Assembly (NCBI GenBank): GCA_964448135.1 | Contig: CAYUVH010000041.1 | Coordinates: 48,154 to 112,153 of the forward strand | DNA length: 64,000 nucleotides | Origin: CAYUVH01 sp964448135 | GTDB lineage: Bacteria > Verrucomicrobiota > Verrucomicrobiia > Limisphaerales > UBA8199 | Direction of reading: 5' to 3' | Shown here: in pieces, positions 19,841 through 28,334 of the stretch | Numbering within the stretch: position 1 is the first letter of the stretch | Layout of the letters: each line of letters opens with the position of its first letter | Notes under the pieces: generated by a model | Seen by the model: only the letters and a program-made list of their open reading frames with translations | Databases searched by the model: none | What the model was told of the DNA's origin: nothing | Position numbers and translations under genes: made by a program

Positions 19841-21973
19841 ATGGTCTTTGCGCACCATTTCCGCGCCGCCGCGGCGGTCGTCCTTCTCCTTTCGGGGGCG
19901 GCCGCCGCATACGCGGCGGAAATCAAGAACAGCGACTGCCTCGATTGTCATTCTGACAAGACGCTGACGAAAACCAACGCCGCGGGTCGCGTCACGTCGC
20001 TGTTTGTCGATCCCAAGACCTTTCTCGGCACCGTTCACGCCACCAACTCCTGCGCGAGTTGTCACGCGGACCTGACCACCAAGCACCCCGACGATAACGT
20101 ACCGGCACGGCAGCCCGCCTGCGGCAGCTGTCACGACAAGGAATCTAAGCAATACGCCACCAGCATCCATGGCATGAGCCACGCCATGGGGGCCTCGGGA
20201 GCGGCGACCTGCCAGTCCTGCCATGGTTCGCACGATATCCTGTCCGCCAAAAACCCGATTTCACCGGTCTTCAAACTGAACTTGCCGCGCACCTGCGCCA
20301 CCTGCCACACCAACAGCGCGCTCACCCGCGAATACGCCATCAAGAACCCGGACGTCGCCACCCATTACCTCGATAGCATCCACGGCCGGGCGCTGATCAA
20401 GATGGGACTGATCGTCGCCCCGTCATGCAACGATTGTCACGGCGTGCACGACATCAAACGCGCGGTGGACCGCGATGCGCCCATCAACCCCGCCAATGTG
20501 GCCGCCACCTGCGGCAAGTGCCACGTCAGGATCGAGGAAACTTATAACGCCAGTGTGCACGGCCAGCTCCTGGCCAAAGGCGACAAGCGCGGACCCGTGT
20601 GCACCGACTGCCATACGGCGCACGATGTCGAAACGCCGCGCAACGGCCATTTCAAGATGATGAGCGATGCGCGTTGCGGCAAATGCCACGAGGACCGCCT
20701 CGAACATTATCGGGAGACCTATCACGGCAAGGCCATGGCCCTGGGCAAGACCAGTGTCGCCTCCGAAGTCGCCGCTTGCTACGACTGCCACGGGCATCAC
20801 GACGTCCTGCCGATTTCGAATCCGGCGTCGCATCTCTCCAAACAAAACATCGTGGCCACCTGCCGCCAGTGCCATCCAGGCGCCAACACCAAGTTCACCG
20901 AGTACCAGCCGCACGCCAACCCAATGGACGCCAAAAACTATCCGCTGCTCCACTGGACCTTCATCGGCATGACGTCACTGCTGGTCGGCGTCTTTGTTTT
21001 CTTCGGCGGGCATACTCTGGCCTGGCTCTTCCGCGCGCTCTACATGTATTGGCACGACTCCAAGAAATTCCGCGAGGCCAAGGTCAACGCGCAGGAAGGC
21101 GGCGAATGGTTCACCCGCTTCCTGCCCTTTGAACGCTTCCTCCATTTCCTGGTGGTGACGAGTTTCCTGCTCCTGGTGCTGACGGGCATGCCCTTGAAGT
21201 TCTACTACACGAGCTGGGCCAAGGCGCTCTTCAGTCTCCTGGGCGGAGCCGAGACCGCTCGTACGCTTCATCGTTTCGGGGCCCTCGTGACCTTTCTCTA
21301 CTTTGGCCTTCACGTCGCGTCCCTGATCGGCCGCGCCTGGAAAGGCCGCGTCAAAATCCGCGATCCGCAAACTTCCAAATTCAGCTTTAAGCGTCTCATG
21401 CAGGTCGTCTTCGGCCCGGACTCCATGCTGCCGACGATCCAGGATTGGCGCGATTTCGTGGCGCACAACAAGTGGTTCTTCGGCAAGGGTCCCAAGCCCG
21501 AATTCGATCGCTGGACCTATTGGGAGAAATTCGATTACTTCGCCGTGTTCTGGGGCGTCTTTATTATCGGCTCCTCCGGCCTGTTCATGTGGTTCCCGAC
21601 CTTCTTTACGAAGTTACTGCCGGGCTGGCTCATCAACATTGCCCTGATCATTCACTCGGATGAAGCCCTGCTCGCCGCCGGTTTCATCTTCTCGATCCAT
21701 TTCTTCAACACCCATTTCCGGATCGAAAAATTCCCCATGGACACTGTCATTTTCTCCGGCCGCATTTCGAAAAACGAAATGCTGCACGAGCGCCGCCGCT
21801 GGTATGACCGCCTGGTCGCCGAAGGCCGCCTCGATGAACACCGCGTCCGGGACGAATGGCTCCGTTGGAAGAGCATCGCCCGGTCCTTTGGCTATTTCTT
21901 CTTCGGCCTCGGGATCATCCTGCTCCTGCTGATCATCTACGCGATGGTGACCCGTCTTCTCCACGGCGGCTGA
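19841..21973 (+). CDS. Fusion of an 11-heme cytochrome c domain and a cytochrome-b-like membrane domain (CbcL-like)
   Basis: 710 residues: signal peptide (to about residue 26), a periplasmic domain with 11 CxxCH sites (CLDCH, CASCH, CGSCH, CQSCH, CATCH, CNDCH, CGKCH, CTDCH, CGKCH, CYDCH, CRQCH), then a membrane domain of about six helices starting near residue 365 with histidines (FERFLHFLVV, TLHRFGALVTFLYFGLHV, IIHSDEALLAAGFIFSIHFF) suited to binding b hemes. This is the layout of CbcL, the inner-membrane quinol oxidase used by Geobacter for low-potential acceptors; CbcL has nine c hemes. A paralog with nine hemes is at 24773-26548. Expected role: quinol oxidation with transfer to the periplasm. 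Confidence 0.88.
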   Translation: MVFAHHFRAAAAVVLLLSGAAAAYAAEIKNSDCLDCHSDKTLTKTNAAGRVTSLFVDPKTFLGTVHATNSCASCHADLTTKHPDDNVPARQPACGSCHDKESKQYATSIHGMSHAMGASGAATCQSCHGSHDILSAKNPISPVFKLNLPRTCATCHTNSALTREYAIKNPDVATHYLDSIHGRALIKMGLIVAPSCNDCHGVHDIKRAVDRDAPINPANVAATCGKCHVRIEETYNASVHGQLLAKGDKRGPVCTDCHTAHDVETPRNGHFKMMSDARCGKCHEDRLEHYRETYHGKAMALGKTSVASEVAACYDCHGHHDVLPISNPASHLSKQNIVATCRQCHPGANTKFTEYQPHANPMDAKNYPLLHWTFIGMTSLLVGVFVFFGGHTLAWLFRALYMYWHDSKKFREAKVNAQEGGEWFTRFLPFERFLHFLVVTSFLLLVLTGMPLKFYYTSWAKALFSLLGGAETARTLHRFGALVTFLYFGLHVASLIGRAWKGRVKIRDPQTSKFSFKRLMQVVFGPDSMLPTIQDWRDFVAHNKWFFGKGPKPEFDRWTYWEKFDYFAVFWGVFIIGSSGLFMWFPTFFTKLLPGWLINIALIIHSDEALLAAGFIFSIHFFNTHFRIEKFPMDTVIFSGRISKNEMLHERRRWYDRLVAEGRLDEHRVRDEWLRWKSIARSFGYFFFGLGIILLLLIIYAMVTRLLHGG

Positions 21974-21977
21974 ACGC

Positions 21978-22292
21978 TCACTCCGATACGTTCAACGCCA
22001 CCACGCCACCGATAATCGCGATCAGGCCGCATACCTTCACGACGCTCAACGGTTCGCGAAACCACAACACCCCGATGGTGGCGATCAGCGCCGTTCCAAT
22101 CCCGCTCCAAATCGCATAAGCCACGCCCACCGGCACCTTTTTCAGCGCCAGCGAAAGGCAGGAAAAACACACCACGTAAAACACCGTCATCAAGACGGTC
22201 GGCAACGGCTTTGAAAGTCCCGCCGACAGCTTCATGCAGGTCGTTCCCGCCACTTCGAACACAATCGCCAGCATTAAATAGATCCAGTGCAT
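21978..22292 (-). CDS. Small multidrug resistance (SMR) family transporter
   Basis: 104 residues, four membrane helices. The N-terminal WIYLMLAIVFEVAGTTCMK carries the membrane-embedded Glu13 that binds protons and substrate in EmrE-type proteins; the rest (KKVPVGVAYAIWSGIGTALI, GLIAIIGGVVALNV) fits the family fully. It could export cationic compounds or guanidinium; the two cannot be separated here. It is convergent with the 11-heme cytochrome gene (4 nt between the stops). Nothing recognisable lies in the 211 nt between its start and the heparinase gene. Confidence 0.93.
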   Translation of the reverse strand: MHWIYLMLAIVFEVAGTTCMKLSAGLSKPLPTVLMTVFYVVCFSCLSLALKKVPVGVAYAIWSGIGTALIATIGVLWFREPLSVVKVCGLIAIIGGVVALNVSE

Positions 22293-22503
22293 AATCTCAA
22301 ATTCGCTTCACCCTTTGTCTGAGCCGCGCATTATCGCCTCCGAGGCCGCGTCGCTGAAAGCTAAAACCACAGCGAAGGCCCACTAGCGTTATGATGCCTG
22401 GGGTCCAGGAAAGAAGATCCGAGGCTCGAAGCGATGCCAGCGCGATGCATGCCTCCCAGCGGCGAAGGGTGATGCTGGCGGCACCCCTTGTTCACTCCTC
22501 AAT

Positions 22504-24639
22504 TCAATGACGGCCGCCGGGAACGACAATCTCGGCATTCGCGACGGGCCCGCGTCGAACGCACACGGCAAACGCATTCGTTTGAAGCTCTCCCACGCGC
22601 AGCAGGTATTTTTCCGCCGCCATCGCAATGTCGTCCTGCTGACCGTTTGGAAAAGTCACCTGCAAGCGCACCACCAGCGGATCCGAACTTGGGATCGACT
22701 TGACCACCGGCAGCCTGGCGGGGTCGGCGAACGGCGTGAGCACAGTGCCCATCGCCGCGGGCAGGCTGCGCTTTTCCACAAACGCCGCCACGGGCGCTTT
22801 CTCCGCCGTGGCATCGCCCACTGGAATCCATCCCTCGCGCATTTCGCAACGCGCCCCGTCGGTAACTTGCACGCGAATGTTGGAGCCCGTTTCAAATCCG
22901 GTTTGCACCGCCCCATCCACCACGCTTGCCGGCGCCTTCAGCGGAAAGTGAAACAACCGCGTCAGCTCGTGCGCGCCGCTGCCGGCGACAAAATCCGCCA
23001 CCACCCAATAATCCGGCTTCACGAAAAGCACACTGCGCTGATGGCGCAGTTCCGGGGTATGGATCTGCCCGCTGGCAAAGTCAGCGGCGGCATCCGTATG
23101 CCAGGCCAGCAGTTCCGGATCGCATGCGGGCTGTTCCTTGCCGTCGATCATCAAAACGTTATGCGCCGCGCTCTTTCGCAGGTAGCTGGTGGAGAGCGGC
23201 TGGTCGTAACTATACATGCCGGGATCCACCAGCAATTCCCGCCCGGCGGCGACCACCACCTGTAACCGGTCCTGGTGGCTGTGCCCGCCGCCCCAGGGCG
23301 CGCAGTCAAACATCAGAAATCGCGCCTCCTTGTCCCAGCCCGTGCGCATCACCGCGTATTGGGCGCTCGGCAAAAGAACGGAAGTGAACGCCGGCGGCTG
23401 CGCTTTCAGCCGTGCATATTTCTCAAAAACCCCCGGGCCGAAAAGCCACAACCAGCTTTCAGCGCCCTGCTCCGCGCCCAGATACCGCAGGTCAGCTCGT
23501 TGATACATCAACGCCCCCACGCCCAGGCTCTCCGCCAGGTGGACGGGACTGCGTCCATGCCCGGCGTCCCCCACCGTGACACACGCCCCGTCCGGCTCGC
23601 GCAGGTCCATCAGGAACTCGAACATCTTTTCATGCCGGTCCAGCAAGCCCGCCCCCTCGTAACCGTTCGCGCGGCTCAGCAGGCCCACCTTCAAAAACTC
23701 CATCATCACCCAGGTGTGATATCCCGGCGTCAGTTCGTGGTGCGCGCCGTCGGGCTCCACATCGCGCTGCATATGATCCACCAGCAAACGCAAACCCCGC
23801 TCGCGCCAGCCTGCCGCCGCCTTGAATTCCGGCAGCATGATCCCGATCGTCGCCAGCCCGCTCGCCTCGCACACCTGCCAGTTGCCCATGCGATACTTCG
23901 TGCTCCATGCTTCCAGGTAGCGCGCGTGCTCCACCAGCGAACGCGACATCAGGTACTTCGCCTCCGCGTCAAACTCCGGCGCGTCCATGAAAAGCTCCAG
24001 CGCGTCGAACCATACATCACTGCGAATCCCCACCTCCAGCGTGCGCCAGACCGAGCCGTTGGTGCCCCGGTCCGTGGAGGGCTTGAGCGGCACGGGATTG
24101 TCCGCAATCCAGCTTTTCAGCAGGAAAACAAAATCCTCCGCATAGATCGGGTTGCCGGTGCCCCAGTACGCGTAACCCAGGTCGCGCCAGTAGCCGAACC
24201 GGCTCAGCACATGCGTCCACTCGATCCGGCCATGCAACCACTCCACGCGATGGGCGAGTTGTTTGCGCACACCCAGGAACTGGAAGTCGCGCGCCAGGAC
24301 GCGGTTGGCGGCGTTGGTATAACGGGCGAGCCCGCCGAAGCGCTCCTCCTCCAGCCGGATCAATTCCGCCCGGTCGCGCCGCGACCAAACCCACTTCGGC
24401 TCGGTGCGGGTCTCCAGATGCCGCGCCCACGCCGCCTTCGCCGCCGGCCAATTCTGCCGCGTGACCGCTTCCCGGACCGCCGCCAAATCCTGCCGGTTCA
24501 AATCGAGCAGCGCAAAGAATGCCGGCTCCCCCTGCACGGCGAACGGCGAGCCGCTCGGCGGATTGGTAGTTTCAGGAATACCGGCGCCAGCGCAGTTCGC
24601 AATCGCCCACGCACACAGTCCCACACACAAAAATCTCAT
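22504..24639 (-). CDS. Heparinase II/III family polysaccharide lyase, secreted
   Basis: 711 residues from the ATG at 24639, which gives a signal peptide (MRFLCVGLCAWAIANCAGAG); the frame opens 12 codons earlier at 24675. Expected to cleave acidic polysaccharides (heparin, alginate or similar) by beta-elimination. An N-terminal alpha/alpha toroid (about 60-390, with YWGTGNPIYAEDF, MGNWQVCEASGLATIGIMLP and DGAHHELTPGYHTWV) is followed by the heparinase II/III beta-sheet domain (from about 430; APWGGGHSHQDRLQ, SYLRKSAAHNVLMIDG). The substrate cannot be told from sequence. It sits on the opposite strand between the two CbcL-like genes, which it separates. Confidence 0.87.
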   Translation of the reverse strand: MRFLCVGLCAWAIANCAGAGIPETTNPPSGSPFAVQGEPAFFALLDLNRQDLAAVREAVTRQNWPAAKAAWARHLETRTEPKWVWSRRDRAELIRLEEERFGGLARYTNAANRVLARDFQFLGVRKQLAHRVEWLHGRIEWTHVLSRFGYWRDLGYAYWGTGNPIYAEDFVFLLKSWIADNPVPLKPSTDRGTNGSVWRTLEVGIRSDVWFDALELFMDAPEFDAEAKYLMSRSLVEHARYLEAWSTKYRMGNWQVCEASGLATIGIMLPEFKAAAGWRERGLRLLVDHMQRDVEPDGAHHELTPGYHTWVMMEFLKVGLLSRANGYEGAGLLDRHEKMFEFLMDLREPDGACVTVGDAGHGRSPVHLAESLGVGALMYQRADLRYLGAEQGAESWLWLFGPGVFEKYARLKAQPPAFTSVLLPSAQYAVMRTGWDKEARFLMFDCAPWGGGHSHQDRLQVVVAAGRELLVDPGMYSYDQPLSTSYLRKSAAHNVLMIDGKEQPACDPELLAWHTDAAADFASGQIHTPELRHQRSVLFVKPDYWVVADFVAGSGAHELTRLFHFPLKAPASVVDGAVQTGFETGSNIRVQVTDGARCEMREGWIPVGDATAEKAPVAAFVEKRSLPAAMGTVLTPFADPARLPVVKSIPSSDPLVVRLQVTFPNGQQDDIAMAAEKYLLRVGELQTNAFAVCVRRGPVANAEIVVPGGRH

Positions 24640-24772
24640 CCCTCCTTTGACGCCCCGTGGTCTCCAAATCATCACCGGCTACCTGATTCTTTTCCACGTC
24701 CGGCCAAAATGTGCGTAGCAAATGGCAACCCACGCACGGTTAACCTTGCCGCTGTCAGTTTACGCTTAAAAC

Positions 24773-26548
24773 ATGGGTATTGTGCGGTATGCTGCTGCCC
24801 TCGCGGCTGCTCTCCTTTCCTCGTCGATCCTCGTCATCGCCGCGGCCCCCGCGGCGGAGATCAAGAACAGCGATTGCCTCGATTGTCACGCGGACAAGAC
24901 GCTTACCAGGACGAATGACGCCGGAAAGGAAATCTCGCTCTTCGTGGACGTCGCCAAACTGGCGGCCTCCATCCACAAGACGAACACGTGCGCGAGTTGC
25001 CACGCGGACATCACCACGAAACATCCCGACGACAACATCGCCGCCAAGCCGCCTCAATGCGCCCGCTGCCATGAAAAGCAATCCGAGAGCTACGGTTTGA
25101 GCGTTCACGGCCTCGCGGCCGCCAAGGGGCACCAGGACGCGGCCACCTGTACTGATTGCCACGATGGGCACACCATCCTGCCGCCGACTTCGCCCGAATC
25201 GCCGCTGCATTTCACCCGCCTCGCGGAGACTTGCGGCACCTGCCACGACCAGGAAGCGAAGGATGTTCAAGAGAGTGTTCACGGCCAGGCCGTCGCCGCC
25301 GGGCACCGGGAGGCGCCCACCTGCACCGATTGCCATTCCGAGCATAAGATCACCGGGCTGCGCACCAACTCCACCTTGCAAATCTCCGCGGATGTCTGCA
25401 GCGACTGCCACGCGTCCGAGCGGATGAACACCAAATACAATCTCCCGACTGACCGGGTGAAAACGTTCTTCGAAAGCTACCACGGCCTCGCTGCCCAATA
25501 TGGTTCCACGGTCGCCGCCAATTGCGCGAGCTGCCACGGCGTCCACAGGATCCTGCGGTCCACCGATCCGCGCTCCAGCATTTATTCCACGAATCTCGTG
25601 GTCACCTGCGGCAAGTGTCATCCGGGCGCCAGCGAGAATTTTGCCCAAACCAAGATCCACGTGGACGCCTCCACCGCCCAAGCTGCGCCCGATCTCGGGG
25701 GCAAGATCAACTGGTGGGTCCGCCGGATTTATCTCTTCCTGATTGTCGCCACCATTGGCTTCATGCTGGTGCACAACGTGCTCGTGTTCGTGAAGAAGGT
25801 TCGCGCCCGTTACCTCGCCGCGCATCTCACCGTCCCGCGCATGGATATTTCGCAGCGACTGCAACACTTCATTCTCGCGGCGAGCTTCATCATTCTGGCG
25901 GTCACCGGTTTTGCGCTGAAATTCCCCGACTCCTGGATCGCCAAGGTGCTCGGCTCGAACGAACCCTTCCGTCGCTGGAGCCATCGCCTCTCCGGCGTCA
26001 TCCTCCTGCTCGCCGGCTTCTACCACCTCTACTACCTGTTTTCCAAGCCCGAGGGGCGGCGGCTAGTCCGTGATTTTCTGCCCACGAAGCAGGATCTCAC
26101 CGACCTGATTCAAAGCGCGCGTTACCTGGTCGGCCTCAGCCCGGATCGGCCGCGCTTTGCGAGATTCGGCTACCCGGAGAAAATGGAATACTGGGCCGTC
26201 ATCTGGGGCACCATCATCATGGGCGTCTCGGGGCTGCTCATCTGGTTCAAGATTGATATCACTCGCTGGCTTCCGGGCTGGGCGGTGGACGTGGCCACCA
26301 CCATTCATTACTACGAAGCCATCCTGGCGTGCCTGGCAATTATCGTGTGGCATTTTTACCACGTGATTTTCGATCCCGACATCTACCCGCTCAACTGGGC
26401 CTGCTGGAAAGGCAAAGTCTCCCAACACTGGCACGAGGAAGAGCATCCGCTCGAAGACGTGATTGCGCCCGCGCCCGACCCGGCCACCGCTTCCGCGCCG
26501 GCCGAGCCTGTGCCCACGGCAGCCACCAAAGCCGGTTACGAGATTTAA
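24773..26548 (+). CDS. Fusion of a 9-heme cytochrome c domain and a cytochrome-b-like membrane domain (CbcL-like)
   Basis: 591 residues: signal peptide, then nine CxxCH sites (CLDCH, CASCH, CARCH, CTDCH, CGTCH, CTDCH, CSDCH, CASCH, CGKCH), then about five membrane helices from residue 318 with conserved histidines (RLQHFILAASF, RWSHRLSGVILLLAGFYHLYYLF, TTIHYYEAILACLAIIVWHFYHVIF). The heme number and layout match Geobacter CbcL. The first 70 residues are nearly the same as those of the protein at 19841 (AEIKNSDCLDCHxDKTLT and SCHADxTTKHPDDN). The alanine/proline-rich tail is probably disordered. Likely a quinol:cytochrome oxidoreductase of the inner membrane. Confidence 0.9.
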   Translation: MGIVRYAAALAAALLSSSILVIAAAPAAEIKNSDCLDCHADKTLTRTNDAGKEISLFVDVAKLAASIHKTNTCASCHADITTKHPDDNIAAKPPQCARCHEKQSESYGLSVHGLAAAKGHQDAATCTDCHDGHTILPPTSPESPLHFTRLAETCGTCHDQEAKDVQESVHGQAVAAGHREAPTCTDCHSEHKITGLRTNSTLQISADVCSDCHASERMNTKYNLPTDRVKTFFESYHGLAAQYGSTVAANCASCHGVHRILRSTDPRSSIYSTNLVVTCGKCHPGASENFAQTKIHVDASTAQAAPDLGGKINWWVRRIYLFLIVATIGFMLVHNVLVFVKKVRARYLAAHLTVPRMDISQRLQHFILAASFIILAVTGFALKFPDSWIAKVLGSNEPFRRWSHRLSGVILLLAGFYHLYYLFSKPEGRRLVRDFLPTKQDLTDLIQSARYLVGLSPDRPRFARFGYPEKMEYWAVIWGTIIMGVSGLLIWFKIDITRWLPGWAVDVATTIHYYEAILACLAIIVWHFYHVIFDPDIYPLNWACWKGKVSQHWHEEEHPLEDVIAPAPDPATASAPAEPVPTAATKAGYEI

Positions 26549-26645
26549 ATTGGAGGGGTGGGACCAGTGGGACCGATGGGGTGAGCTTCGGTAGTCTTTG
26601 GCAGGCTAGCCGCGCGATCCGAGCGGGATGCGGCCGCAGTTTTAT

Positions 26646-27119
26646 TTAGTCCCGGATGTGATGCAGCCTTCCATTTTCGGATGATTTGGCCAGGGCGCGG
26701 AATTCGCCCACGTCTTCCAAAACGAGCAGTACGCCGGGAGGTTCGGCGTAGGGCAGCAGGCTGGCGGTGATCAGCAGGTAGATGAAATGCGTGCCCTCCG
26801 GGGTGCGCAATTCGGCCTCGTGAATCTGTCGCTGGACCGCGCCTCCAGCCAGGGCGAGTCGCACGCTGTTGCGGATGACACAGTCCTGGCAGCGGCGGCT
26901 GTGGCCGCAGCCGTTGGCCTCCGCGTGGATACAGTGAATAACTTCGCCGCCGCGCCGATGCAAGGCCAGCGCGGGCTCTTCACCGAGCAATTTCTCAGCG
27001 GCGGTGTTGAAATCCTGGATCTCCACTTCCGCATTCACAATCAGCGTGGGATGCGGAAAGGCGTCGAACACTGCCCGCCAGTACTGGGCTCGCTCCTCGG
27101 CATGCTCATGATCAACCAT
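26646..27119 (-). CDS. Stand-alone PAS-domain protein with a four-cysteine cluster
   Basis: 157 residues, a single PAS fold (residues ~12-140: YWRAVFDAFPHPTLIVN... FNTAAEKLLGEEP... ASLLPYAEPPGVLLVLEDV). No kinase, cyclase or DNA-binding domain is attached. It has cysteines 63, 71, 77 and 80 in the pattern IHCIHAEANGCGHSRRCQDC; similar Cys-rich inserts occur in PAS domains of sensor kinases in metal- and sulfate-reducing bacteria. Inference: a redox, metal or heme-linked sensor module that signals through a partner. It is convergent with the 9-heme CbcL-like gene (97 nt between them, no gene there). Confidence 0.75.
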   Translation of the reverse strand: MVDHEHAEERAQYWRAVFDAFPHPTLIVNAEVEIQDFNTAAEKLLGEEPALALHRRGGEVIHCIHAEANGCGHSRRCQDCVIRNSVRLALAGGAVQRQIHEAELRTPEGTHFIYLLITASLLPYAEPPGVLLVLEDVGEFRALAKSSENGRLHHIRD

Positions 27120-27597
27120 AACCTTCAGCCAGGTCCTTAAGTTGCGCTAACACATGATCTCCTGATTGTCCATAATAACTTATTCACAGCAACGCGGGCG
27201 GACGCCTACGGCCATGGCCACCTGATTTCCAGGAGCCTCTTTTCGGCGGCCGCCAATGAGAGGATCTCCAGCCTCCGAACATTGCCACGAGCGGCGGCGC
27301 TCGAAACGGGCAGGTTGCAAGATGGACCCCGGCTAGAGCCCGCATTTCGCCATGGAATTCCCCGCAGTCAATGCAGGCATTTCGCGCGATGTGGCGGCCC
27401 GCCTGCACAAAAACCGCACCGAGGCGGAAGGCATCCTTAATGCTGAACCGCAGGAAGTGCGATCAAGCGGGCCCGGAATTGCACAAGGGTGCGATACCGA
27501 CAACGAGCCGGCGCCAGCATTTTCGCGCCCGCGAGGGCTGCCCTTCGGGGCGCGGAATTTATTTACACACGCATCAACCAATAACCGCTTAAAGCAA
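27120..27597. promoter_or_regulatory. Divergent intergenic region between the PAS gene and the yciE-like gene
   Basis: 478 nt without a recognisable gene. An A/T-rich stretch at about 27150-27190 is a likely place for a promoter of the PAS gene, and another A/T-rich stretch at 27556-27597 lies before the ferritin-like gene. The frame of the ferritin-like gene is open back to 27352, but that part does not resemble the family. Confidence 0.4.
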
Positions 27598-28164
27598 ATG
27601 AAAGTATTAAATGATCTGTTCCTGGACGAACTGGCCGACATGTACGACGCCGAGCAAAGGATCGTACGCGCCCTCCCCAAACTGGCCAATGCGGCCACCT
27701 GTAACGACCTCAAGAAGGCGTTTGAATCCCACTTGAAGGAAACCCAGGGCCATGTGAAGAAACTCGAACAAGTTTTTCAGGCCTTCGACAAGAAGGCCAA
27801 AGGCAAGACCTGTGAAGCGACCGTCGGACTCCTTAAAGAAGGCGACGAAATCGCCACGGAATTCAAGGGCTCGCCGGCCATCAACGCCGCGTTGATCTCG
27901 GCGGCGCAAAAGGTCGAGCATTATGAGATGGCTTCCTACGGCTGTCTGCATGAGTGGGCGGGGCTGCTGGGAAACCAAAAGGCCGCCGGTCTGCTGGAGG
28001 ACATTCTCGATGAAGAGAAAGCCGCCAATGACGGTCTCACCGAGCTGGCCCGTGCCAGCAGCAACAACGACGCCCTGGGCGAATCGGACGATGGTTCAGC
28101 CCCAGAGGAAAGTGAAACGAAGAAAAATCCCCGCCGGGGGATGCGCCCCGTGAGTGCGCGCTGA
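27598..28164 (+). CDS. YciE/YciF-type ferritin-like stress protein (DUF892)
   Basis: 188 residues from the ATG at 27598, chosen because the family begins right there (LNDLFLDELADMYDAEQRIVRALPKLANAATCNDLKKAFESH). Four-helix ferritin-like domain with carboxylate/histidine metal ligands (E, EQ, ESH and KVEHYEMASY, then DILDEEKAAND), residues 3-155. A charged, probably disordered tail of about 35 residues (SDDGSAPEESETKKNPRRG) extends beyond the usual family length. Role in E. coli is linked to stress; the reaction is not established. It converges on ccsA, with a long hairpin between. Confidence 0.9.
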   Translation: MKVLNDLFLDELADMYDAEQRIVRALPKLANAATCNDLKKAFESHLKETQGHVKKLEQVFQAFDKKAKGKTCEATVGLLKEGDEIATEFKGSPAINAALISAAQKVEHYEMASYGCLHEWAGLLGNQKAAGLLEDILDEEKAANDGLTELARASSNNDALGESDDGSAPEESETKKNPRRGMRPVSAR

Positions 28165-28177
28165 TCCTGACTGAACT

Positions 28178-28213
28178 GCTCCTTCGTCCCGCTTCCGGGT
28201 GGGACGAAGGAGC
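28178..28213. terminator. Long perfect hairpin between convergent yciE-like and ccsA genes
   Basis: GCTCCTTCGTCCC (28178-28190) and GGGACGAAGGAGC (28201-28213) form a perfect 13-bp stem with a 10-nt loop, 13 nt after the yciE-like stop. There is no T-run on either side. Its position between two convergent transcripts suggests a bidirectional terminator or 3'-end-stabilising structure. Confidence 0.7.
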
Positions 28214-28334
28214 GACCACAATTACACGGAGGCGGAAGGGAGCGCCGGGAAGTCTCTGGCGGGCGTGACGCACAGTGAGGTCCAGACCCGGGCACTTTGC
28301 CGGAGGAGTTTTTCAGCAGGTTTGTTACCACAAT

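Noticed and set aside
22293..22503. Possible small gene or RNA between the SMR and heparinase genes
   Set aside because: Only short frames without family features and an imperfect GCCAGC/GCTGGC inverted repeat; nothing that supports a gene.
23275..24918. 547-codon plus-strand open frame opposite the heparinase gene
   Set aside because: Antisense shadow, low-complexity HP/R-rich composition.
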